In this document: one piece after another, positions 15,974 through 23,543 of the stretch
How positions within the stretch are numbered: position 1 is the first letter of the stretch
Layout of the letters: every line of letters starts with the position of its first letter
Assembly (NCBI GenBank): GCA_033854175.1
Contig: JAWOKN010000155.1
Coordinates: 1 to 32,001 of the forward strand
DNA: 32,001 nt
Reading direction: 5' to 3'
DNA from: DATKPE01 sp033854175
GTDB taxonomy: Bacteria > Bacteroidota > Ignavibacteria > UBA10030 > SZUA-254
Program-made: the position numbers and the translations under genes
The notes under the pieces: generated by a model
The model's database searches: none
What the model saw: only the letters and a program-made list of their open reading frames with translations
What the model was told of the DNA's origin: nothing

Positions 15974-16426
15974 TTACCGCACAACAATGACTGCATCCAC
16001 CACATCCTCCCCGGGCTGTTGCCCCCCCTCGATTGTCCAGTCTCCGGGACGGGGAAAATGGATAAAGAAATCCTGATCGACGACCCTTGCTGCACATAAC
16101 GGCCGGTATGGACCTGTCGCGCATGTGCCATACACAGCGAGAGTGACTTTCTGATCGTTGCCGGTCGTATCGAATACAGTTTCAAATCGTGTCACATGAT
16201 TTGTGCAATCGAGGCTCATCTCCAGGGTCACCCGGGCCGAGTCACCGGTCCGTACAGTATCATCAGGGATATGGATAATCAGGAAAGAATACTGCATAAT
16301 CCCCCCCTGCTCCTGCTGCGGATCATGACCCTCCTGTGACTGCCCGGCCTTAAAGGTGAGAAAGCAGAGAAAGACCACCGCAGTGGATTCGATAAGAAGT
16401 CTTTTATGTACCAAATCAGCGTTCAT
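15974..16426 (-). CDS. Small secreted beta-rich hypothetical protein
   Basis: This 150-residue protein has an N-terminal signal peptide (hydrophobic residues 10-28, after a 9-residue n-region with Lys8-Arg9). The mature part alternates hydrophobic and polar residues as in beta-strands (YSFLIIHIP, SARVTLEMSL, KVTLAVYG, DFFIHFPRPGDWTIEGG). It contains three cysteines (74, 102, 111), so one disulphide is possible. The PRPGDWTI turn resembles the edge of Ig-like beta-sandwich domains, but I do not recognise a family. It begins 48 bp downstream of the sortilin-like gene and ends 82 bp before the hydrolase start, so it is probably co-transcribed with both. The Shine-Dalgarno (GGGGTG) is weak. The function is unknown. 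Confidence 0.72.
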   Translation of the reverse strand: MNADLVHKRLLIESTAVVFLCFLTFKAGQSQEGHDPQQEQGGIMQYSFLIIHIPDDTVRTGDSARVTLEMSLDCTNHVTRFETVFDTTGNDQKVTLAVYGTCATGPYRPLCAARVVDQDFFIHFPRPGDWTIEGGQQPGEDVVDAVIVVR

Positions 16427-16474
16427 AGCATCACCCCGGTCGTCGGAGTGTCGGTGTGCCTCTCCTTGTATATA

Positions 16475-19400
16475 CTAATTTTTTACATTTAATTTTAACT
16501 GATCCAGATGCTCCTTCAATAATTCATCATTGACTTCTGCAAGCCTTGTATGCTGGAATTTTCGCCACCAATCCATAATACCCTTTAGAACATTCTGTTG
16601 CTCATTGACCGATTTCACCTGCGCAGTTGTTGGGAGCGCGTCGGCATTCTGCAACACCATCATCAGATAGAGCATTTTCGTCTGTAATCCGCTCAAGGTC
16701 TCCCTCACAGATTTTCCCGACTCGACCTCAAAATAAATGATATCCATATCATCCGGCACCCCATCACCCTGGAGCGACCTCAGCTTTTTATCGAGAGATG
16801 CGAGGGAATCTTTAAGCGGAGTCTGGGTTACCCTGCCTTCCAGGATTGAAAGCTGACCCCGGATATTGCCGATCTCCATTCCCACTTCGTGAAGTTCTGC
16901 CAGCCCGTAATAGCATTTCATGGATAGGTCAGACTGCTGCCGGAGAACCTCATCACCAGCTTTGATCCGCGGATCCATGAGGACAATCATCTGCTGTGAC
17001 ACCGCCTTGCCATCAGCCTGGAGAGTTATCCGGTACCGGCCGGGCATCACCCAGGGTCCAAGCGGTGAGCTCGGCGTATTATGAACGATGGCGGACATCG
17101 GATACGAACGCGGCAGGCTTTCGGGTGGCGGATAGTGCAGATCCCAGATGAACCGGTGTGCGCCGGCAGCCGTCAGAAGTTTCTGCGGCGGGCGAATCCA
17201 GTAGGTGGGGATCCGCAGGGCTTTTTCATTCACCACCTCTGGAAGATCATGATTTGAAAACGTGCGGATAAGAACCCCCTGATCATCAGTTATACGCAGC
17301 GAAAGCTCGCCAACATCCCTGGGAAGATAGTAATCGATCGCCGCCCCGTCGGGAGGATTCTCCCCTCCCGGTTCCTCCGGTGGAAGCGGGGTATCCGTAT
17401 TCAAATTTCCGCGCACGCGATACATCGTGTCGGGGGGAAAGAGTTCAAGATCCTTCAGGATTCCGTTGTGCGGGAACTGCCTCAGCGAGGACATATTGTC
17501 GAGAATCCAGAACGAACGGCCGTGTGTTCCCACAACGACATCGCTGCGATGAATCACCAGATCGCGGATCGAGGTGGCCGGCATGTTCAGCCGGAGAGGC
17601 AGCCAGTCATCACCATCATTCATCGAAACATAGACGCCCCGTTCTGTTCCCGCAAAGAGCAATCCCTTCCGGACTGGATCCTCTCGGATACAATTGACCG
17701 GGCCGCTGTCCGGTAACCCCTTGACGATTTCCTTCCATGTTCTCCCCCTGTCATGCGTTCTGTAGATATGAGGCCGGAGATCGTCCAGCCGGAACCGGTT
17801 GACAGCAAGATATGCCGTCCCTGACTCAAAATGACCAGCATCGATACCAGCCACCTTACTCCAGGATGTCAGCGACGAGGGGGTAACATTCGTCCAGCGC
17901 TTACCCTTGTCGGAGGTGACGTGGACAAGCCCGTCGTCAGTTCCGGCCCAGATTATATTTTCATCGAGGGGTGAAAGCCCCAGCGCGTAGATGACACCGC
18001 GCCGCGGTTGTTTCTCCATCTCCGGGGTACGAAATATACCAATCGAAGACGGGACCTCAGGCTTCTCACGCGAAAGATCGGGACTGATAATATCCCAATC
18101 ATGTCCGCCGTTTGTTGTTGTAAAAAGGACATCCGAGGCAAGATAGAGAGTGTGCGGATCAACAGGGGAGAACATGAGTGGCGAGGTACGGAGGAATCGG
18201 TATTTCCCCGAGCGTAGCGCTTCCGGCGCGACATTCTGATACTCCCCGGTGGTTTTATCATATTTTGTAACCTTACCGCCGTAGATAATTTCGGGATGGA
18301 GAGGGTCGGGAGCGATATATGCCCACTCATCAGCTGCAACCGGATGCCACTCGCGGAAGGTAATTTCTCCGTCGTTCCCCCGGCTGGAGATACCGACAGA
18401 TCCGCTCTCCTGTTGTCCTCCGTACACATGGTAAGGAAACTGGTTATCGGTGATGACGTGATAGAATTGCGCGGTCGGCTGATTATACCATGAACTCCAT
18501 GTTCTTCCACCGTTGACGGTTATCACAGCACCCTGATCACTCGCGAGAAGAAAAATATCGGGATTGAGGGGGTTGATCCATATAGTATGATAATCATCGC
18601 CCCCGGGCGCGCCCTTGATCGCGGTAAACGTCGAACCACCGTCTGTGGATTTATAGGTGGACGTATTTGCAACATAGACGATATCCTTGTTGTCGGGGTG
18701 GACCTTGATTTCGCCGAAGTCATCTCCGCGGCCCCAGAGCCTGTCCTCGGTGTTAACCTGTCGCCAGTGTTCTCCCGCATCATCGGATCGGTAGATGCCG
18801 CCGAGCTTTTGTGCATCGACGGTTGCATACATTCTCGAGGGATCGTTCGGCGCTATACAGAAACCGATTCTTCCCAAACCTTGATCACCGGTCGGAAGAC
18901 CGTTCGTTAACTGCCTCCAGGTATTTCCTCCATCCTTTGATTTATACAGACCGCTGGTCTTTCCCTGCCAGGCACCGTTCTCCCAAGGACCCTGCCTGGA
19001 GGACCAGAGGTCTGCATAGACGATGTCGGGATTTGCAGGATCGAACTCCAGGGCAATCGCACCGGTATTCTCATCCTTATAGAGAACCTTCTGCCACGAT
19101 TCACCTCCGTCCGACGAACGGAAGACACCCCGCTCACTATTCGGTCCATAGGGATGGCCGAGCACCGCCACGAAGACCCTCCCCGGATCCCTCGGATCGA
19201 CACGAACCGCTCCAATCTGCTGCGCATCGCTCAATCCGAGATGCCGCCACGATACTCCCCCATCGGTCGATTTAAACAATCCGTCCCCCACCGACAGATC
19301 AGGCCTTTGAAGCCCTTCCCCGCTTCCCACATAGAGGATATCGGGATTGGACGGGGCTACAGCCAGGGCACCGATCGATCCGGTCGGCTCGCTGTCAAAA

Positions 19401-19648
19401 ATCGGATTCCATGTCCGTCCGTAGTCATCCGTACGCCATACCCCGCCATTGTTTACGCCGATGTAGAAGAGGTTTGGCTTCGATGGAACCCCGGCCACAC
19501 CCACAGTCCTGCCTCCGCGATGAGGTCCGATCATCCGCCAATGAAGGTTTTCGAAGAGTTTACTGTTATGATTTTGCCCTTGTGCTGGATATATCCAGAA
19601 GCAGAGTAAAAGAAAAAGCGGCAGGAAAACAGAACGATGTACTGACAC
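16475..19648 (-). CDS. Large secreted sortilin/VPS10-like BNR-repeat protein
   Basis: This 1057-residue protein starts with GTG at 19648, supported by AGGA seven bases upstream. A signal peptide covers residues 1-24 (LPLFLLLCFWIYPAQG). Residues about 30-750 form a beta-propeller with about eleven Asp-boxes (KSTDGGVSW, RSSDGGESW, KSKDGGNTW, RSDDAGEHW, RTHDRGRTW and others), as in sortilin/VPS10 and sialidase-like proteins. Residues about 760-900 look like a beta-sandwich with LRITDDQGVLIRTF and GRYRITLQADGK. The last 150 residues are helical (LRQQSDLSMKCYYGLAELHEVG). This matches the full-length secreted 'glycosyl hydrolase, BNR repeat' proteins of Bacteroidota and Acidobacteriota, whose activity is mostly unproven. 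A good promoter lies at 19720-19747. It is a paralogue of the partial protein at 1-2117 and heads the run to 14959. Confidence 0.92.
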   Translation of the reverse strand: MSVHRSVFLPLFLLLCFWIYPAQGQNHNSKLFENLHWRMIGPHRGGRTVGVAGVPSKPNLFYIGVNNGGVWRTDDYGRTWNPIFDSEPTGSIGALAVAPSNPDILYVGSGEGLQRPDLSVGDGLFKSTDGGVSWRHLGLSDAQQIGAVRVDPRDPGRVFVAVLGHPYGPNSERGVFRSSDGGESWQKVLYKDENTGAIALEFDPANPDIVYADLWSSRQGPWENGAWQGKTSGLYKSKDGGNTWRQLTNGLPTGDQGLGRIGFCIAPNDPSRMYATVDAQKLGGIYRSDDAGEHWRQVNTEDRLWGRGDDFGEIKVHPDNKDIVYVANTSTYKSTDGGSTFTAIKGAPGGDDYHTIWINPLNPDIFLLASDQGAVITVNGGRTWSSWYNQPTAQFYHVITDNQFPYHVYGGQQESGSVGISSRGNDGEITFREWHPVAADEWAYIAPDPLHPEIIYGGKVTKYDKTTGEYQNVAPEALRSGKYRFLRTSPLMFSPVDPHTLYLASDVLFTTTNGGHDWDIISPDLSREKPEVPSSIGIFRTPEMEKQPRRGVIYALGLSPLDENIIWAGTDDGLVHVTSDKGKRWTNVTPSSLTSWSKVAGIDAGHFESGTAYLAVNRFRLDDLRPHIYRTHDRGRTWKEIVKGLPDSGPVNCIREDPVRKGLLFAGTERGVYVSMNDGDDWLPLRLNMPATSIRDLVIHRSDVVVGTHGRSFWILDNMSSLRQFPHNGILKDLELFPPDTMYRVRGNLNTDTPLPPEEPGGENPPDGAAIDYYLPRDVGELSLRITDDQGVLIRTFSNHDLPEVVNEKALRIPTYWIRPPQKLLTAAGAHRFIWDLHYPPPESLPRSYPMSAIVHNTPSSPLGPWVMPGRYRITLQADGKAVSQQMIVLMDPRIKAGDEVLRQQSDLSMKCYYGLAELHEVGMEIGNIRGQLSILEGRVTQTPLKDSLASLDKKLRSLQGDGVPDDMDIIYFEVESGKSVRETLSGLQTKMLYLMMVLQNADALPTTAQVKSVNEQQNVLKGIMDWWRKFQHTRLAEVNDELLKEHLDQLKLNVKN

Positions 19649-19719
19649 GGTTGATCCTAGATTATGTTGAGGTTAATAATGGTGAGTTCTGAAATGAGGA
19701 TTCAGGAGTTCAGAGATAG

Positions 19720-19747
19720 AGTATATAATCATACAATGATCTGTCAC
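19720..19747 (-). promoter_or_regulatory. Sigma70-like promoter of the 1057-residue propeller gene
   Basis: On the minus strand GTGACA (19747-19742) and TATACT (19725-19720) are separated by 16 bases; each matches five of six consensus positions. Transcription would start near 19712, leaving a leader of about 63 bases with AGGA before the GTG start. It probably also drives the two downstream genes. Confidence 0.55.
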
Positions 19748-19838
19748 GATGACGTGGATTTATTCCAGAAATCTGCAGTTTTTCAAATAACTATTTCTTC
19801 AAGCCCCCTTCGATGATACCCAAGCGGGCCTCAAAACC

Positions 19839-20162
19839 TCACACGATCGCTTTTCTCAACTTCTTTTTGAGATCGTGGATCCTTCCCCGGACATCTCGCA
19901 GTTTTTCGGAATTATGCGACTGAAGCGCCTCTTCGCGTTCCTTCTTCAATGCACGGATTTCAAGCTTGATTTTCGATTTATTAACCCCCTTCGCCTCATG
20001 ATGGGCGTGTCCTTCGATTCCAAGTGCCACGCACAACGCCGGCAGCAGTTTTTCCTTGTGCATTGTACTGTGACCCTTTGTGGCCTCATGCTCGATACCA
20101 TCGGCGATCTTTCTGAGCTCCGCCACCGTCATCTTACTTAATTGCTCATATGTATATGCCAT
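19839..20162 (-). CDS. Small protein with Rho-N/SAP-like domain and coiled coil
   Basis: This 107-residue cytoplasmic protein is probably helical throughout. Residues 5-50 (LSKMTVAELRKIADGI, then a turn and LLPALCVALGIEG) resemble the helix-extended-helix of Rho N-terminal or SAP domains, which bind nucleic acids. A His-rich linker (GHAHHEAKG) follows. Residues 62-105 are a highly charged coiled coil (KLEIRALKKEREEALQSH, RIHDLKKKLRKA). AAGGAG lies nine bases before the ATG. It is preceded by the LiaF-like gene (minus strand, 92 bp away, with a GC hairpin between). Nucleic-acid binding is inference from the N-terminal pattern; no function is known to me. Confidence 0.75.
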   Translation of the reverse strand: MAYTYEQLSKMTVAELRKIADGIEHEATKGHSTMHKEKLLPALCVALGIEGHAHHEAKGVNKSKIKLEIRALKKEREEALQSHNSEKLRDVRGRIHDLKKKLRKAIV

Positions 20163-20227
20163 AACATGTACTCCTTCCCTTGTTGTACGATGACAACGAA
20201 CCGGTCCTTATCGCAACAACGTGATCA

Positions 20228-20246
20228 CCCCGGGATCCACCCGGGG
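20228..20246 (-). terminator. GC-rich hairpin just after the LiaF-like gene stop
   Basis: CCCCGGG (20228-20234) and CCCGGGG (20240-20246) form a perfect 7-bp stem with loop ATCCA, eight bases beyond the stop codon at 20255. On the minus strand no T-run follows, while on the plus strand a T/A-rich stretch does. It resembles the hairpin at 10566-10584 in position, stem length and loop length. Confidence 0.4.
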
Positions 20247-20254
20247 GTTTACAT

Positions 20255-20971
20255 TTAATTTGTCACCTCAGCGCCCGCCATGATGACCTGTCCGCGGATG
20301 ATAAGCTGTCTTCTTTGATCCGATTGAACGGTGGTGGTTTTATCCTCGATGCCTCCGAGGATTGGTACTCCCTGCACCGACACGCTCCACTCTTTGGGCA
20401 CCTTGATTGTAATACCTCCCCAGAACGCAAAGATGGTGATGGTCGCGCTGGCATCTTTCATCACCGACTGCCGAAGATCGATCTCGCATCCCCCCATGAT
20501 GGCAGTCAATTCACCCCCCCGGAATTCCTGGGATGTACACAGCCGTTTGAATCCGCTCATAAATGCAAACAGGCTTATCACAGCATCGCTGTCTGTCGGG
20601 CCATCCTGAGAGGAAGTACCGCCTGAAGCTCTTCCACGCATGCTCGGACGGTTCATGAGAAGTCCCGCTCCGATGAGGATGAGAATCACCGGCCACCAGT
20701 CCCAGAAGTAGAAGTGGATATAATAGAACTGATTCAGAATAAGAAGGACCCCGATGCCGACGAACACAAGCCCGATGATCCGGCCCATCACCGTCATCGC
20801 ATCCCGGATCTTAAAATACCCGAGAAGGATAAAAATCACCGGCCAGAACCGGAAAACCTCCCAGGCATTGATGATGTCCAGATTATCGAGGAGAGCGACT
20901 ACTCCGACCAAAATGATCAGCGAACCAAGCAGGAGATGAGAGCGACTATGGGAATGAGAGTTTGATTCCAT
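20255..20971 (-). CDS. LiaF-like membrane protein (cell-wall stress response type)
   Basis: This 238-residue protein starts with a polar, His/Ser-rich leader (ESNSHSHSRSH). Four transmembrane helices follow at about residues 12-29, 40-54, 62-82 and 86-107, with the spaced W/P motifs FWPVIFILLG and WWPVILILIG that mark the LiaF/DUF5668 transmembrane unit. The C-terminal domain (about residues 130-238: ISLFAFMSGFKRLC, GGELTAIMGGCEIDLRQ, ITIFAFWGGITIKVPKEW, VPILGGIEDKT) is the LiaF C-terminal beta-helix-like domain with repeated G-G turns. LiaF proteins restrain envelope-stress two-component systems in Firmicutes, but in Gram-negative relatives the partner is usually unknown, and no LiaRS genes lie nearby. 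Orientation and spacing suggest a separate transcript. Confidence 0.86.
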   Translation of the reverse strand: MESNSHSHSRSHLLLGSLIILVGVVALLDNLDIINAWEVFRFWPVIFILLGYFKIRDAMTVMGRIIGLVFVGIGVLLILNQFYYIHFYFWDWWPVILILIGAGLLMNRPSMRGRASGGTSSQDGPTDSDAVISLFAFMSGFKRLCTSQEFRGGELTAIMGGCEIDLRQSVMKDASATITIFAFWGGITIKVPKEWSVSVQGVPILGGIEDKTTTVQSDQRRQLIIRGQVIMAGAEVTN

Positions 20972-21172
20972 GATATTCTCGCTTTCGTTACCCCAAAATA
21001 CACAATGAATGATGGGGAAAGTTAATAAAAATGATGCGTACAGTCAATATTCGTTCACTGCTATCTCATCGTACGTCCGGCTGCAGGGAAAGTTTCCTTG
21101 TGAATGACAAGCCCGCATAGGCTCTCTCCCAGATCAACCCGCACGAGCCAGGTTCATCCCCAGTGAAAAATA

Positions 21173-21718
21173 TCAGATACTCCGGATGCCCTTGAGCTGA
21201 CCCAATTTCTTCATTGCCCTTCTGCAACAAACGCTCAGACCCGGCCCTGCATTTGGAAGTATCGAGTGGACGACTGCGAGAACCTCGTTCGCAAGACCGG
21301 GTTCATTCTCCAAAATTCCCAGTAAGACATCCATCGCATACACACGGACCGCAACGGGTGAATCCGGATTTTCCAGCTCGTCGAAGCAGATCGCCACCAC
21401 CTTCCCGAGAATCCGGTGCGGGACAGTAACGAACCGGAGAACGCGCAAACCGTTCCGCCTGACCCCAATATGATTGCCGGGCTCCTCGACCCGAGCCAAT
21501 AATCTCGGGATCCAGCCGTCCAGAAGGTGCGGATGGAGTTCACCGCAATAGCTCATGATCCAGGCTGCCCGTTGCGACAGGACACTCTCCCCTTGAAGAT
21601 AGCACTGCATCAGCCGGCCAAACCGCTGTCGGTTCATCCCCACCCACCTGCCGATCTTCATAGCCTGTCGCTTGGAATGTTCCCTGAGAATTTCCTGCTC
21701 AAGATGATCTTGTTTCAT
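21173..21718 (-). CDS. Helical HEAT/ARM-like repeat protein, hypothetical
   Basis: This 181-residue protein has no signal peptide or membrane segment. After a charged helix (KQDHLEQEILREHSKRQA) the rest is a series of paired helices in HEAT/ARM style: RFGRLMQCYLQGE, SQRAAWIMSYCGELHP, RRNGLRVLRFVTVP, KVVAICFDELENPDSPVAVRVYAM (18-residue part: VVAICFDELENPDSPVAV), and MDVLLGILENEPGLANEV. Similar short proteins are seen as unannotated cytoplasmic genes in Bacteroidota-like genomes. No Shine-Dalgarno is evident before the ATG at 21718, so the start is less certain; an in-frame ATG lies at residue 20 (MKIGRWVGM). It lies between a LiaF-like gene and the TIGR03118 lipoprotein, with no sign of an operon. 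The function is unknown. Confidence 0.75.
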   Translation of the reverse strand: MKQDHLEQEILREHSKRQAMKIGRWVGMNRQRFGRLMQCYLQGESVLSQRAAWIMSYCGELHPHLLDGWIPRLLARVEEPGNHIGVRRNGLRVLRFVTVPHRILGKVVAICFDELENPDSPVAVRVYAMDVLLGILENEPGLANEVLAVVHSILPNAGPGLSVCCRRAMKKLGQLKGIRSI

Positions 21719-21831
21719 TCGACACGAGAGTAGTTCGAGACTTCGAAGGGAATCTCTAAGGATGGATTGTACAGAAAATTCTCGCGAGGTTCAAATGCCG
21801 GGAGGGTGCCTTTCTAGGGGGGGAACAACTG

Positions 21832-21868
21832 CGACGGCACACCGCTTGATGCATTTGGTGTGCCGTCG
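21832..21868 (-). terminator. Strong 12-bp inverted repeat downstream of the TIGR03118 gene
   Basis: CGACGGCACACC (21832-21843) and GGTGTGCCGTCG (21857-21868) are perfect inverted repeats with a 13-base loop, 50 bases beyond the stop codon at 21918. It is the strongest hairpin noted in the window. Neither side is followed by a T-run, so it could be a Rho-independent terminator of the U-poor kind, an mRNA-end stabiliser, or a protein-binding palindrome. Confidence 0.55.
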
Positions 21869-21917
21869 GCATGGGGATGAATTGCCTTCTGCTGGAACGA
21901 ATCAGACCGGACGCCGA

Positions 21918-23147
21918 TCAATTCACATTCGAGAGGTAACCGAATAAACCGTCATTCTCATCGTTGGGGCCCGCGGTGAAAAAGAGTCGATGCAACGGCG
22001 ATACGGCCAGCGGAGAACTCTGGTTGTCATTGTTCCCGTCATCACCATTTTGGTTATCAACTCCGTCATGTTGGTCATCGTCGGAATTAAGCCCCGCTAC
22101 GCCGAACGATAATCCCCACAATCCCTCGATGGTAATGGGATTTTTATTCTGATCAGAGAGCTGTCCGATAAACTGGCCATTCTTGCTGAAGATATTTATC
22201 CTTCCATCCCCAAAATTGCCGATTAGTATCGCGCTCTTAAATTCACCCGATCCTTCGCCGGGTACCTGAACTATCCCCCAGGGAGAATTGAGAGCTCCCC
22301 GCGAGGCAAAACGGGTCAGAAGTGTGCCGTCCGAACGATAGACATCGACATATCCGTTCCCCGGACCTTTCTCGTCATCCATATTATCGGGACCCTTCTG
22401 TTTCGCGTACGTCACGAAAAGATTTCCTTCAATATTCTGGATACCAAATGGAGCATAACCGGCCGGGATGCCCGGATCGCTAAGGGTCATCGCCGATACA
22501 TATTGAAAATGATCGTCAAATACATCCACAGCCGCCCCCCTGAAATTTGTGGCGTACAAAAACGGACGACCGTCCTGATATGCAAGCGCAATTCCCTTGT
22601 ACACGGCACCGGAAGCCGAACGATCAGCCACATTGATTGCCCCCGACCCGGAACTCCAGGCCGAAATAATGCCGTCTTCGCTTGCAAAAATGAATCTGCT
22701 GACTTCACTGGTTGACGGAATGACAAAGGCTGTCGTTGAGTTGAAAAGAACCCCGGTTGGTGCACCACCCGTTGAACTCCCCTCACTGGGAATCGTTACC
22801 GGAGGCCGCTGGGTGACACCATTGCTGTCATAGACTACGGAGAGTCCCGAATGATTTGCCGATATCCATATCTTCCCCGTCGGGGTCACGGCGATACCCC
22901 AGGCATTCTGAAGATTGGCATCAATGGTCTTGGCAGCATATCCGGAGGTGTTTGCATCGAGAACGACCTCGGATAAAGACGGTACACCGTGTTTTTCAAG
23001 GTTCGAAATCCGCGTTGACGAAAGCGGACTAACGGGAGACGAGTCATGCATCTCGTTTTTGCATCCAAACAAACAACCGGCGATGACAATGGCACACACT
23101 GACAGCACAAGGCGCAAAGCCCGTCCAATATACCAGATTCGGTCCAT
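21918..23147 (-). CDS. TIGR03118-family beta-propeller lipoprotein
   Basis: This protein has 409 residues from the ATG at 23147, chosen because AAAGGGG lies upstream and a lipoprotein signal follows (hydrophobic residues 9-23, lipobox IAGC, with a second LFGC just after). The body matches the TIGR03118 family of secreted six-bladed propellers: LQNAWGIAVTPTGKIWISAN, GAPTGVLFNST, FIFASEDGIISAW, YKGIALAY, LYATNFRGAAVDVFD, YAPFGIQNI, YAKQKGPDNMDDEKGPGNG, LNSPWGIVQVP, ILIGNFGDGRINIF and FFTAGPNDENDGLFG near the end. An unusual Asp/Asn-rich insertion (residues 354-376) sits before the last strand. The function of the family is unknown. The gene is flanked by a 396-bp gap upstream and a strong hairpin downstream. 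Confidence 0.88.
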   Translation of the reverse strand: MDRIWYIGRALRLVLSVCAIVIAGCLFGCKNEMHDSSPVSPLSSTRISNLEKHGVPSLSEVVLDANTSGYAAKTIDANLQNAWGIAVTPTGKIWISANHSGLSVVYDSNGVTQRPPVTIPSEGSSTGGAPTGVLFNSTTAFVIPSTSEVSRFIFASEDGIISAWSSGSGAINVADRSASGAVYKGIALAYQDGRPFLYATNFRGAAVDVFDDHFQYVSAMTLSDPGIPAGYAPFGIQNIEGNLFVTYAKQKGPDNMDDEKGPGNGYVDVYRSDGTLLTRFASRGALNSPWGIVQVPGEGSGEFKSAILIGNFGDGRINIFSKNGQFIGQLSDQNKNPITIEGLWGLSFGVAGLNSDDDQHDGVDNQNGDDGNNDNQSSPLAVSPLHRLFFTAGPNDENDGLFGYLSNVN

Positions 23148-23543
23148 ACACCAGCCCCTTTCATAAAATGTTGTTAAGTGAAGATGAATTACAAGCCGCC
23201 CCGCATAGCGACACCCTATCGTTGAGCATATACCCTTCTGGCAAATAATGATCACTACCTCCCCCCTGTGGTGCCGCCCGGCAATAATCATCCCTTGATC
23301 GATCATCAGCACAGTACAAAAACCATACCAGCGGCAAGAAGCCCAAACTTCACAATGGAAAGAAGGTTACCAGAATAAATGGGACTTTACTGTCACCTGA
23401 TCATCACGTGGACTGAAATCCGATAGGACATGAAATCCACAAGCTCCACACGTTGTACAACCAGAGATGACGAGGCGTTCGGATGGATGAACGGCTATAC
23501 GGGAAAACCACGCCTATCGGAGGAACACCGACAGATTCCCTGC
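23148..23543. other. 396-bp intergenic gap, no gene seen
   Basis: The gap lies between the stop of the debranching-type glucosidase (23544) and the start of the TIGR03118 lipoprotein (23147), both on the minus strand. Frames that cross it are shadows or N-terminal extensions. It must hold the lipoprotein promoter, but no convincing -35/-10 pair was found. A weak hairpin TCGG/CCGA (23518-23532) lies near the glucosidase end. No tRNA-like or repeated sequence was noticed. Confidence 0.5.

Noticed and set aside
15961..16185. N-terminal extension of the alpha/beta hydrolase
   Set aside because: It overlaps the small secreted protein gene in another frame, and the signal peptide fits the ATG at 15891.
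21787..21812. A GGTTCAAAT sequence resembling a tRNA T-loop
   Set aside because: The flanking bases (CGAGG and GCCGG) do not form the 5-bp T-stem and no anticodon or acceptor stem is visible around it.
23148..23312. N-terminal extension of the TIGR03118 protein
   Set aside because: The lipoprotein signal begins at 23147 with a good Shine-Dalgarno; the extension lacks coding character.
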